Program-made: the position numbers and the translations under genes
Shown: piece by piece, positions 1 through 8,674 of the stretch
Layout: the number at the start of each line of letters is the position of its first letter
How positions within the stretch are numbered: position 1 is the stretch's first letter
Notes under the pieces: generated by a model
The model's database searches: none
What the model was told of the DNA's origin: nothing
Seen by the model: only the letters and a program-made list of their open reading frames with translations
NCBI GenBank assembly: GCA_029260695.1
Contig: JAJDCT010000303.1
Location: 1 to 10,293, forward strand
Reading direction: 5' to 3'
DNA from: Phycisphaeraceae bacterium
GTDB taxonomy: Bacteria > Planctomycetota > Phycisphaerae > Phycisphaerales > Phycisphaeraceae
DNA length: 10,293 nt

Positions 1-1266
<1,266 letters not shown>

Positions 1267-1298
1267 TTGGGGGGTCCTAAATACGTCCGTCATCGGAC

Positions 1299-1333
1299 AC
1301 ACCGGACTCTACACGAATCGCGTCGGCTTGCAA
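1299..1333 (-). promoter_or_regulatory. Candidate sigma-70 promoter of fumC
   Basis: Reading the minus strand, TTGCAA (1328-1333) is followed after 16 bases by TAGAGT (1306-1311), each matching four of six consensus positions. Transcription would start near 1299, about 33 bases before the fumC ATG. It lies downstream of the terminator for the preceding gene, where a promoter is needed. This is a pattern match by eye only. Confidence 0.3.
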
Positions 1334-1401
1334 CGTCGGCCGTCATGGGTGGGATTATGGGGCCGGTGGTTGGGCTCAGAGATGATCCTACAAACGGAGT
1401 A

Positions 1402-1428
1402 ATAAAAACCGGCCAAGGCCTATTGGCC
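1402..1428 (-). terminator. Rho-independent terminator downstream of the coiled-coil gene
   Basis: On the minus strand, GGCCAA and TTGGCC (1423-1428 and 1411-1416) form a 6-bp GC-rich stem around the loop TAGGCC. The stem is followed after GG by the T-rich run TTTTTATT (about 1401-1408). The flanking CCGG copies could extend or compete with the stem. It sits 50 bases past the stop codon of the coiled-coil gene and before the fumC promoter, so the two minus-strand genes are probably separate transcription units. Confidence 0.6.
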
Positions 1429-1477
1429 ATGACCGGGTTCAGTGGTTAGTCGTGTGGAGAGATCGTGGCGGTTGCGG

Positions 1478-3709
1478 CTAAGCGGCCTTGCGATCGTCGT
1501 CGCTGTTGTCTTGATCCTGCGTCTGGCCCGGGATCGGCTCGGCCGCATTGCTGGTGCTGACCAGTTTGGCGGCCTTCTTGCCCATGCGGGTGGCCATCTC
1601 ATGGAGCGGGCTTGTGAGCCGGCTCGCATCAACAACCGGCGGCTCGGTGGTATTAGCTTGAGTCGCCTGCTCTCGCTTGATCGCACCGCGGACGCTCTTG
1701 CCGACGTCAGCAATCTGGCTGAGTTCCTCGATCGCTTGTCGACGCAATGGCACGATGATGTTCTCGACCTCTTGGCGGACCCGGTCCATGTGCTCGTTGA
1801 GCTCTCGCTCAGCTTCACGGGCCGCGGACACCGTGTTGGGGTGGAGTTCGGCTACACGTTTGCCCAGTTGGTCTTCGACAAGCTGGACCATCGATTGGGC
1901 ATTCTCACGCAACTGGCTCAGACGCTCACCGGTCTGTTTTTCGATCGCTTCCATGGCCTGCTGCGCCTGGGGCTGGACGCCCTTGAGTTTACGCGTGAGT
2001 TGCTGCTCGATCAGATCGACCATGCTCTGTGACGAGACGCACAGTTCTTGCACGCGCTGTTTCATATGCTGTTGCGTGGCATCGATGGTCGCCCGGGCCT
2101 GGTCTTCTAGGATCTGTTTCTGCTTCTCAAGCGCGGCTTGGGTGTCGCGGCGGAAGGCGTCCCAATGGGCCTTGGCCTTGCCTGACAGCTCGGCTTCCGC
2201 GGTCGTGGAAAACTCGTCCGCAAGCTGCCGATGGGTCGACAAGGCGTCTTCGAGCCTGGCTTTGAATGGATCGGTGATGGCGTCTGCCCGGCTCATGGCT
2301 TCGACAACATGCTCACGCATGCTGCGCTCGATCGCACGGGCCACTTCGGCGGCGCGTTGGTCGGCGGTCTCCGAAATACCCTTCGCCTCGGCCTCGATCT
2401 TGCGGGTCGCTTCGATGGCTTCGGCGTGGCTCTGGTCCAGCGACGCGGTCAACTGGCCATGGATCTGCTGCCCCATCTTTTCGGCACGGTCACTTGCATC
2501 ACCTATCTCAGTGTCCACACGCGCTCTGAGTTCAGCCAAGAGTTTATCTGCAGCTTCACCCGCCTTGGCAGATGCCTGACTCGCCTTGCTATCCCATATC
2601 TCCGCCAGGGTCTGGCTGACCTTGTCGGTTTCCTCACGCTGCCTGGCGATCAGTTGATCGGTCAACGCATTGCCGCGTTCGTCGAGCGTCTGGATCAGTT
2701 CTTGCTGCTTCGTATTTATGGCCTCTTCGAGCCGAGTGTCGATCGTTCTGAGGTGGGCATTAAGGCGTTGTTCGAGTTGCGATTCCAGCACCTGGTCGGC
2801 CCGCTGAGAGAGTGAGTCGAGTTGCTGTTGAATCAGGCACTCCGTTTGATCCGTCATGGCAAGGACGCGCGAGTCAAGCGATTGGATCGCTTCGTTGACC
2901 GAGGCGATGTGCGTGTGCGCATCTTCGATTACGGCATCGAGGGTTTCCTTGGCGGGCCCGAGGGATTTCTGCGCCTGGGCCGGTAGGGCTTCGAGCTTTT
3001 CACGGACGGTGTTGTCCGCGGCTTCGATGATTTGATGGATACGCTGGCCACACTCGGTGGCGTGGTTTTCCAACTGCCCGAAGATCGGGTCGATCAGCTT
3101 CTGCGCCTCGTCCCGTGCCAGGCCCGCCGCCGCGGCAAGCCGGCTGTCGATGTCGGTGAATACTTTCTCGATCTCTTGGCGGGTCTCGCGGAGTTGCTCA
3201 TGACCCGAGGTCTGCGCATGGCGGAACTCACCGAGGCGATCGGCCACATTGTCGCCCAACAGATTCAGTTGGGTGCGGGCGTCCTGAACGATCTGCTCCA
3301 TAGCGGCCTGTACGGCCTGCTTGGCGGCGGCGAGCTCAGGCTTGAATGTGCGGGCCTGCTCGATCTGGACATTGAGCTGATCGGCGAGCTCCTGCACACC
3401 ATCGCGGAGCTGGTCGACCTGATAGGAGCGCTTCTCAAGCAGCGTCTCATCGTGACGGAGTTGTGTGTAGCGGTTGCGGACGGCGTCGTCGATGGCGCGG
3501 ACCTTGCCTGTGAGCCTGGCGATCTCCTCGGCGGGCGGGACAACGCCCATCGTGCCGAAACGTGTCTCGCAGTCCTTCAGCAGGCGCAAGAGCCGCAGCC
3601 TTTCGTCCTTGACACGGTCGAGGACCGACTGAAGCTCGGCGGCGGCGCCTTGTGTGCCGTAGGGTTGGCCGGCGGGAAACGGTTGGCTTGGGGTGTAATC
3701 CTCACTCAC
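1478..3709 (-). CDS. Large coiled-coil / helical-repeat protein of unknown function
   Basis: I do not recognise this 743-residue protein. It has no signal peptide, no membrane segment and no catalytic motif that I can see. A short Pro/Gly/Gln-rich N-terminus (about 1-20) is followed by nearly continuous Gln-, Glu-, Ala- and Lys/Arg-rich helix to about residue 680. The tail, about 685-743, is Thr/Ser/Pro-containing and ends in an acidic stretch (DQDNSDDD). Residues 561-648 hold two 44-residue repeats. I chose GTG at 3707-3709 because GAGGAG lies 7 bases upstream (3717-3722). The reading frame stays open to an ATG at 3919, but that extension is basic and Trp/Pro-rich, lacks the helical character, and would overlap the divergent antiporter gene. 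Structural, filament-forming or scaffold roles are possible; apolipoprotein-like helical repeats give similar composition. Long open frames on the opposite strand are codon-bias shadows. Confidence 0.8.
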   Translation of the reverse strand: MSEDYTPSQPFPAGQPYGTQGAAAELQSVLDRVKDERLRLLRLLKDCETRFGTMGVVPPAEEIARLTGKVRAIDDAVRNRYTQLRHDETLLEKRSYQVDQLRDGVQELADQLNVQIEQARTFKPELAAAKQAVQAAMEQIVQDARTQLNLLGDNVADRLGEFRHAQTSGHEQLRETRQEIEKVFTDIDSRLAAAAGLARDEAQKLIDPIFGQLENHATECGQRIHQIIEAADNTVREKLEALPAQAQKSLGPAKETLDAVIEDAHTHIASVNEAIQSLDSRVLAMTDQTECLIQQQLDSLSQRADQVLESQLEQRLNAHLRTIDTRLEEAINTKQQELIQTLDERGNALTDQLIARQREETDKVSQTLAEIWDSKASQASAKAGEAADKLLAELRARVDTEIGDASDRAEKMGQQIHGQLTASLDQSHAEAIEATRKIEAEAKGISETADQRAAEVARAIERSMREHVVEAMSRADAITDPFKARLEDALSTHRQLADEFSTTAEAELSGKAKAHWDAFRRDTQAALEKQKQILEDQARATIDATQQHMKQRVQELCVSSQSMVDLIEQQLTRKLKGVQPQAQQAMEAIEKQTGERLSQLRENAQSMVQLVEDQLGKRVAELHPNTVSAAREAERELNEHMDRVRQEVENIIVPLRRQAIEELSQIADVGKSVRGAIKREQATQANTTEPPVVDASRLTSPLHEMATRMGKKAAKLVSTSNAAEPIPGQTQDQDNSDDDRKAA
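1766..2029 (-). repeat. Tandem 44-residue repeat inside the coiled-coil protein
   Basis: Two adjacent 44-codon units (1898-2029 and 1766-1897; residues 561-604 and 605-648 of the GTG-started protein) both open with QSMV, then L-[IV]-E-x-Q-L and a basic K/R pair. The similarity extends back about a dozen residues into the preceding helix. I count roughly 13-14 identities in 44 positions, so the duplication is old. Forty-four is four times eleven, the period of hendecad coiled coils and of apolipoprotein-type amphipathic helices. The similarity is clear in protein and weak in DNA. Confidence 0.6.
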
Positions 3710-3832
3710 GTGGGCGCTCCTCAGACAGACAAGTCCGGACAAATCCATAGCGGTCCACGGCGGGACCGACCTGTCGATCATCGGCGAGGTGGCCCGGTTG
3801 GGTAGAAATCGCGGGGCGGTTGGAGTTATCGG
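3710..3832. promoter_or_regulatory. Divergent intergenic region between coiled-coil gene and antiporter gene
   Basis: About 123 bases separate the two divergently read genes, so both promoters should lie here or slightly inside the antiporter 5' end. It contains the GAGGAG ribosome site of the minus-strand gene (3717-3722), an 8-base palindrome GTCCGGAC near 3732-3739, and GGAG at 3822-3825 before the antiporter ATG. I could not identify convincing -35/-10 pairs on either strand. A TACACT at 3870-3875 could be a -10 box if the antiporter starts further downstream than annotated. Confidence 0.35.
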
Positions 3833-5317
3833 ATGCGAGGCTCTGTGGCGGAGTGCGAACCCCTGGCGGTACACTGCGAAGGTCCGTTTGTGTTGAAACC
3901 ACCACCTTTGAAAGGGCAACTATTGGGGCTGTTCCAAATCATCGCGGTCCTGCTGACACTGACGGCGTTGATGGCGTACCTGAACCACAAGTTTCTGCGC
4001 TTGCCTCAGACGATCGGATTGATGGTCTTGGCGCTGGTCTTTTCGCTTGGGCTTATCGGACTGGGCATGGTGGTGCCGGGAGTCGCAGACCGGGCACGGC
4101 AGGTTCTGGATCAGATCGATTTCGATGCCACGTTACTCAATAGCATGCTCGGGTTTATGTTGTTCGCCGGGGCGTTGCATGTAGACATGAGGCGGCTGTG
4201 GTCACAGAAATGGCCGGTCGCGCTGCTGGCCACTATGGGTGTGGTGACTTCGACGGCCTTGGTGGCGTTGATGACCTGGTGCCTGTTCCATCTGCTGGGC
4301 GAGGACATGCCCATCATTTATTGCCTGCTGTTTGGGGCTTTGATCTCGCCGACCGACCCGATCGCGGTATTGGCAATTCTCAAGACACTGGGTGCGCCAA
4401 AGAACCTGGAAACCAAGATCGCAGGCGAGTCACTATTTAACGACGGCGTAGGCGTGGTGGTGTTCCTGGCACTGATGGGTGTCGCGGGTTTCGGCGGGCA
4501 TGCGCCTGAACAGAAGCCCACTGCCATGGAGATACCTGTACATAGTGAAACCGCTGCAGCAGAACATACCGTTCACGCTGACACACAGATTCACAGTGAA
4601 TCAGAATCGGCTGCGGATCCGCACCATGCCAGCGGATTCGATCCCGCCGAGGTCGCGGTGCTGTTCGGCAAGGAAACATTGGGCGGTGCCTTGTTTGGAC
4701 TGGTGATCGGGGTCCTGGCGTTCATGATGCTCCGGAGCGTGGACAATTATCAGGTCGAGGTGCTGATTTCCTTGGCACTGGTCGCGGGGGGCTACGCGCT
4801 GGCCGCGGCGTGGGGTCTGTCTGGGCCGATCGCGATGGTGGTCTGCGGCCTGTTGATCGGGAACCACGGCCGGGCGTACGCGATGTCGGATACCACGAGG
4901 CAAAACCTGGACACCTTCTGGGAGCTGATCGACGAGGTACTCAACGCGGTGCTTTTTGTGTTGATCGGGTTGGAGGTGCTGGTGCTGACGTTCGACCAGG
5001 TCAACCTAGAAGCCGGGTTGCTGGCAATCCCGGTCGTGCTGCTAGCCCGGCTGATCGCGGTGAGCCTGCCGATGTCGATGCTCAAACGGTTCCATGAATT
5101 CACCCCCCACGCGGTGAAGGTGCTGACCTGGGGCGGGCTGCGCGGCGGAATATCCGTGGCATTGGCGCTGTCTCTTAAGGAAAGCCTGGGCAGAGAGGCC
5201 CCCGAGAGTTATCAGGCGATCCTATTCATGACCTACTCGGTGGTGGTGTTTTCAATCGTCATTCAGGGACTGACCATGCCGAGGTTATTAAGGAGGCTCA
5301 AGCTCAGCTCGAATTGA
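3833..5317 (+). CDS. CPA1-family Na+/H+ antiporter (NhaP type)
   Basis: Inner-membrane exchanger that moves Na+ (or K+) against H+ for pH and salt homeostasis (family knowledge). About 12-13 hydrophobic segments are visible between residues 31 and 482. Family motifs are GALISPTDPIAV (168-179, ion-site Asp-Pro), GESLFNDGVGVVVF (198-211, the Asn-Asp pair of electroneutral CPA1 exchangers) and WGGLRGGISVALALSL (433-448). Residues 222-270 form a long hydrophilic loop with seven histidines and many Glu/Asp, unusual for the family. There is no long C-terminal regulatory domain. The start is uncertain: ATG 3833 has GGAG 7 bases upstream, but GTG 3890 (after GAAGG) and TTG 3923 (after AAGGG, 6-base spacing) would begin closer to the first membrane helix, as is usual for relatives. 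Substrate choice cannot be read from sequence. Confidence 0.9.
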   Translation: MRGSVAECEPLAVHCEGPFVLKPPPLKGQLLGLFQIIAVLLTLTALMAYLNHKFLRLPQTIGLMVLALVFSLGLIGLGMVVPGVADRARQVLDQIDFDATLLNSMLGFMLFAGALHVDMRRLWSQKWPVALLATMGVVTSTALVALMTWCLFHLLGEDMPIIYCLLFGALISPTDPIAVLAILKTLGAPKNLETKIAGESLFNDGVGVVVFLALMGVAGFGGHAPEQKPTAMEIPVHSETAAAEHTVHADTQIHSESESAADPHHASGFDPAEVAVLFGKETLGGALFGLVIGVLAFMMLRSVDNYQVEVLISLALVAGGYALAAAWGLSGPIAMVVCGLLIGNHGRAYAMSDTTRQNLDTFWELIDEVLNAVLFVLIGLEVLVLTFDQVNLEAGLLAIPVVLLARLIAVSLPMSMLKRFHEFTPHAVKVLTWGGLRGGISVALALSLKESLGREAPESYQAILFMTYSVVVFSIVIQGLTMPRLLRRLKLSSN

Positions 5318-5347
5318 CGTAATTCTTTGTTATATAAATATTAATAT
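5314..5347 (+). promoter_or_regulatory. AT-rich promoter-like tract upstream of metK
   Basis: The 3' end of the antiporter gene runs into a strongly AT-rich stretch in an otherwise GC-rich window. TTGACG (5314-5319, overlapping the stop codon) matches five of six -35 positions. TATAAA (5333-5338) and TATTAA (5339-5344) resemble -10 boxes, but spacings of 13 or 19 are off the optimum. ATATTAATAT (5338-5347) is a perfect 10-base palindrome. A start here would give metK a 5' leader of about 200 bases. Confidence 0.35.
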
Positions 5348-5562
5348 CTTATTCGTCTATGTGTCCCCCCGCCTCATTCGGAATCCAGCAGGTTTGCTAA
5401 AACATAGATAACCCGCTAAAACGGCCTCAATTATCGTCGTAACTATCGGCCTGTTTCGAGCCGATTGAAACCTACCCACCCCTTGCCCGGCCCGGCTTTG
5501 GCGAACACGCCGCCGGTGAATCCTGGGCGATTAATTGATCTAAATCCTTAGAAAGTAACAAG
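5318..5562 (+). other. Structured metK leader / intergenic region
   Basis: These 245 bases hold no gene. After the AT-rich tract there are three hairpin candidates. AGCAGGTT (5387-5394) pairs with AACCCGCT (5410-5417) at seven of eight positions. ATCGGC (5445-5450) pairs perfectly with GCCGAT (5460-5465) over a 9-base loop. A two-part stem at 5492-5516 combines CCGG/CCGG outside with GGCG/CGCC around AACA. GCTAAAAC occurs twice (5396-5403, 5415-5422). I see no conserved core of the SAM-I, SAM-II or SAH riboswitch. The element could be a leader of another class, a terminator for the antiporter gene, or chance. Confidence 0.4.
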
Positions 5563-6792
5563 ATGGCGAAGCGAAAAGACAGCGGTCACTACTTATTTAC
5601 CAGCGAATCGGTCTCGATGGGTCACCCGGACAAGGTATCTGACCAGATCTCTGACGCGATCCTTGACAGCCTCCTGGCGGTGGACCCCAACGCCCGGGTG
5701 GCTTGTGAGACTTTTTGCACCACGGGCCTGGTCGTCGTCGGCGGGGAGATCACCGTCCACAACCAGAAGGCGGTCGAGGCACTGAATAACGCAGAGTTCA
5801 CGGTCCGGGATACGATCCGGGACATCGGATACACCGGCGACCTGGGGATGAAATTTGATGCGGACTCCTGCGGGGTGATGCGGACCATGCACTCGCAGTC
5901 GACTGACATCAGCCAGGGCGTGACCGCCGGCAAGGGCTTGCACAAAGAGCAGGGCGCAGGCGACCAGGGCTTGATGTTCGGCTACGCGTGCAGCGAAACC
6001 CCCAGCCTGATGCCACTGACCATCGACCTGTCCCACAAGCTCGTCGCTCAGCACGCCAAGATCCGCCAGGCCAACAAAATCAAGGGCCTGCGCCCCGATG
6101 CCAAGAGCCAGGTCACCGTCCAGTACGACAAGAACCACAAACCCGTGCGGATCGACACGGTCGTGCTCTCGACCCAGCACGCCCCGATGTGGAACGGCAA
6201 GGCCAAGCAGGCACAGCTTAAGAAGGCCGTGATTAAGCACATCATCGAGCCTTGCATGCCTAAGAAGATGTACGACCCCAAGAACGTCACGATCCACGTT
6301 AACCCGACCGGCCAGTTCGAGGTCGGCGGGCCTCACGGCGATGTCGGTCTGACCGGGCGGAAGATCATCGTGGATACCTACGGCGGACGTGGTCGCCACG
6401 GCGGCGGGGCATTCTCAGGCAAAGACCCCTCGAAGGTCGATCGCTCGGCCGCTTACATGGGCCGATATATCGCCAAGAACATCGTCGCCGCAGGGCTGGC
6501 GGAGATCTGTGAGGTCCAGTTGTCCTACGCGATCGGGGTCGCCCAGCCCACCAGTGTCCACGTCGAAACCTTTGAGACCGGTAAGATCGACGAATCCACG
6601 ATAAGCCGGCTCGTCCGAGAACACTTCCCGCTGACACCGGTGGGGATCATCAAACATCTGGGCCTGCGCAAGCCGATCTATACCAAGACAGCCGCCCACG
6701 GGCACTTCGGACGCAAGCCCGGAGCCGACGGCAGCTTCTCATGGGAAAAGACCGACCGCGCCGCCAGGCTCAAAAAAGCTGCGAAGCTCTGA
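5563..6792 (+). CDS. metK: S-adenosylmethionine synthetase (methionine adenosyltransferase)
   Basis: Makes S-adenosylmethionine from methionine and ATP in the cytoplasm, releasing phosphate and pyrophosphate (family knowledge); the main methyl donor depends on it. At 409 residues it is slightly longer than E. coli MetK (384), partly through small insertions. Seen: [14 protein letters not shown] (11-24) with the catalytic His21, GGEIT (60-64), the signature hexapeptide region [12 protein letters not shown] (131-142), RPDAKSQVT (177-185), the P-loop-like signature GGGAFSGKD (280-288) and the C-terminal GHFGR and WEKTD (380-398). All three structural thirds are intact. Position 19 is Met where most relatives have Glu. 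The ATG at 5563 is the first in-frame start before SESVS and has only a weak purine stretch (AGAAAG, 5550-5555) upstream. Monocistronic or first in its unit; a structured leader precedes it. Confidence 0.97.
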   Translation: MAKRKDSGHYLFTSESVSMGHPDKVSDQISDAILDSLLAVDPNARVACETFCTTGLVVVGGEITVHNQKAVEALNNAEFTVRDTIRDIGYTGDLGMKFDADSCGVMRTMHSQSTDISQGVTAGKGLHKEQGAGDQGLMFGYACSETPSLMPLTIDLSHKLVAQHAKIRQANKIKGLRPDAKSQVTVQYDKNHKPVRIDTVVLSTQHAPMWNGKAKQAQLKKAVIKHIIEPCMPKKMYDPKNVTIHVNPTGQFEVGGPHGDVGLTGRKIIVDTYGGRGRHGGGAFSGKDPSKVDRSAAYMGRYIAKNIVAAGLAEICEVQLSYAIGVAQPTSVHVETFETGKIDESTISRLVREHFPLTPVGIIKHLGLRKPIYTKTAAHGHFGRKPGADGSFSWEKTDRAARLKKAAKL

Positions 6793-6904
6793 CCCGGTTA
6801 AGCGGTATGACACCTCATCCATTTTTAAGGGTGGGATAAAAATTAGGAGACCCGCAGGGATGGTCGCAGCGTACTAAGACCACGTTCCCTTCCCGCGCGG
6901 ACCT
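6793..6904 (+). other. metK-ptsI spacer with AT hairpin and five-codon mini-frame
   Basis: This 112-base gap has no strong terminator. ATTTTT (6821-6826) can pair with AAAAAT (6838-6843) around an 11-base loop, a weak AT hairpin. AGGAG (6845-6849) lies 10 bases before ATG 6860, which opens a five-codon frame (MVAAY) ending at TAA 6877, 27 bases before ptsI. This good ribosome site contrasts with the poor one in front of ptsI. metK and ptsI could be read from one transcript. Confidence 0.3.
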
Positions 6905-8674
6905 ATGCTGACAAAAAAAGGCATCCCGGTATCGCCAGGCGTAGCCATAGCGCCGGCGATGGTATTGGACGGCGAAGACCAGCCGATCCCGCGCAGGACC
7001 GTTGCGCCGCCTCAGGTCCCAGACGAACTCAAACGCCTGGATGACGCACTCGCCGCGTCCACCACAGAGATCCAGGAACTCAAAGACAAGACCGCCGCCA
7101 GTGTCGGGCCGGAGCTCGCCGCGATCTTCGGGTTCCACATCGGCATGCTCGCGGACAAATCCCTCGTCAGCGAGATCCGGGCCGCCATAGAAAACCAGCG
7201 CGTCACCGCCGAGTTTGCCGTCTACTCCGTGCTCAAGGCCATGGGGAAGAAATTCCTTCAGGCCGAATCTCGCTATATGCGTGAACGCGTCACGGATGTC
7301 TGGGACCTGGAACGACGGATCTTACGGCACCTGATCGGTAAGGCCCGCGACGAGTTGGGCCACCTCGAACACAACGCCGTGGTCATCGCACACGACCTCA
7401 CACCCAGCCAGACCGCGTCGCTGGACCGCAGCAAGATCAAGGGCATCGCCACCGACGCCGGCGGGTTGACCAGCCATACCGCCATCCTAGCGCACGCCCT
7501 GGGCATCCCCGCGATCGTCGGGCTCGAAGACATCACCAGCAAGGTTAACACCGGCGACATGGTCGTCATCGACGGGCAACGCGGTATCGTCACCGTCGAC
7601 CCCGACGCCGACCAGTTGATGCAGTCCCGCACCGAGGCCGACCGCATGGTCGCCCTTGGGGACAGGCTCGGCGAGATCCGCGAACTACCCGCGGAGACCA
7701 AAGACGGCACGGAGATCAATCTCCAAGCCAACATCGAATTCCCTAGCGAGATCGGCCAGGCCCTGGACAACGGCGCCAAAGGGATCGGGCTGTACCGCAC
7801 CGAGTTCCTCTACCTGGCTGCGAAAACCGAGCCGACCGAGGAACAGCAGTACCAGACCTACCTCGAAGCGATCCAGAACCTCGGCGGCCAGACCCTGACC
7901 GTCCGCACATTGGACCTGGGCGCCGACAAGATGGATCAGACGCACAACACGGGCAACGATCCCAGCGAACGCAACCCGTTCCTGGGTTGCCGGTCCATCC
8001 GCCTGTGTCTACAGAACCTGCCACTATTTAAGACGCAGCTCCGCGCGATCCTCCGTGCCTCCACCGCTGGGCCCGTCAGGATCATGTTCCCACTGATCAG
8101 CAACATCATGGAGCTGCGGCAGTCCCGGATGATCCTCGGGGATGTGATGGAAGACCTCGAAGAGCAGGGCGTCGCCTACGGCGAGGATATCCCCGTCGGG
8201 ATCATGGTCGAAGTCCCTTCGGTAGCGATCCAGGCCAAGACATTCTGCCGAGAGGTGGACTTCATATCCATCGGGACCAACGACCTGATCCAGTACACCG
8301 TCGCGGTGGACCGGGGCAACGAGCGGATCGCCAGCCTGTATTCGGGGGCCCACCCGGCGGTCGTAATGCTGATCCGGGACGTCGTCAGGGCCGCTGACAA
8401 GGCCTCGGTGGACGTGAGCCTCTGCGGGGAGATGGCCAGCGTGCCAGAGTATACAATGCTGTTGCTGGGGTTGGGGCTACGGTCGCTGTCGATCACCCCC
8501 CCCGCCCTGCCGGAGGTCAAGCAGATCATCCGTGCGGTATCGATCGACCAATGCAGACGTGTCGCCCGCAAGGCCGTCACGTTCGATTCGGACAGAGAGG
8601 TCGCCAATTATTTACGCGACCAGTTGAGTAAAGCTATCCCCGGCGTGTTCGATGGTCGTTCCATCGGTTACTGA
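6905..8674 (+). CDS. ptsI: PTS enzyme I (PEP-protein phosphotransferase)
   Basis: Takes phosphate from phosphoenolpyruvate onto its own histidine and passes it to HPr in the cytoplasm (family knowledge). At 589 residues it is full length (family about 570-590). The N-terminal HPr-binding helical domain covers about 30-145. The swivelling phosphohistidine domain (about 150-230) carries GGLTSHTAILAHALGIPAIVG with the active His191 (E. coli His189). The C-terminal PEP barrel (about 255-545) has GIGLYRTEFL (Arg298), RTLDLGADK (Arg334), GTNDLIQYT (457-465) and LCGEM with the acid-base Cys507 (E. coli Cys502). All catalytic residues are present. ATG 6905 is the first start after an in-frame TAA at 6875 and has only a weak GGAC upstream. 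No HPr, HPr kinase or enzyme II gene is visible, so a regulatory rather than sugar-uptake role is possible. Confidence 0.95.
   Translation: MLTKKGIPVSPGVAIAPAMVLDGEDQPIPRRTVAPPQVPDELKRLDDALAASTTEIQELKDKTAASVGPELAAIFGFHIGMLADKSLVSEIRAAIENQRVTAEFAVYSVLKAMGKKFLQAESRYMRERVTDVWDLERRILRHLIGKARDELGHLEHNAVVIAHDLTPSQTASLDRSKIKGIATDAGGLTSHTAILAHALGIPAIVGLEDITSKVNTGDMVVIDGQRGIVTVDPDADQLMQSRTEADRMVALGDRLGEIRELPAETKDGTEINLQANIEFPSEIGQALDNGAKGIGLYRTEFLYLAAKTEPTEEQQYQTYLEAIQNLGGQTLTVRTLDLGADKMDQTHNTGNDPSERNPFLGCRSIRLCLQNLPLFKTQLRAILRASTAGPVRIMFPLISNIMELRQSRMILGDVMEDLEEQGVAYGEDIPVGIMVEVPSVAIQAKTFCREVDFISIGTNDLIQYTVAVDRGNERIASLYSGAHPAVVMLIRDVVRAADKASVDVSLCGEMASVPEYTMLLLGLGLRSLSITPPALPEVKQIIRAVSIDQCRRVARKAVTFDSDREVANYLRDQLSKAIPGVFDGRSIGY

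Noticed and set aside
3032..3805. 257-codon plus-strand open frame opposite the coiled-coil gene, and shorter ones at 1442-2032, 1677-2579 and 2231-2815
   Set aside because: All are mirror images of the helical protein's codons (Leu/Asp/Glu-rich or Ser/Arg-rich with no domain) and lack ribosome sites that compete with GAGGAG-GTG at 3709.
5387..5422. SAM-II-like riboswitch suggested by GCTAAAAC near metK
   Set aside because: The ending resembles a piece of the SAM-II consensus, but the required P1 stem and pseudoknot partners could not be laid out, so I list only a structured leader.
5593..6399. 268-codon minus-strand open frame inside metK
   Set aside because: It lies opposite a fully conserved metK and shows only antisense composition (Val/Leu/Asp/His-rich).
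8495..8503. Run of eight C bases within ptsI as a possible frameshift or phase-variation site
   Set aside because: The frame is intact across it, the protein ends with normal family length, and a single C run in a GC-rich gene is not evidence of switching.
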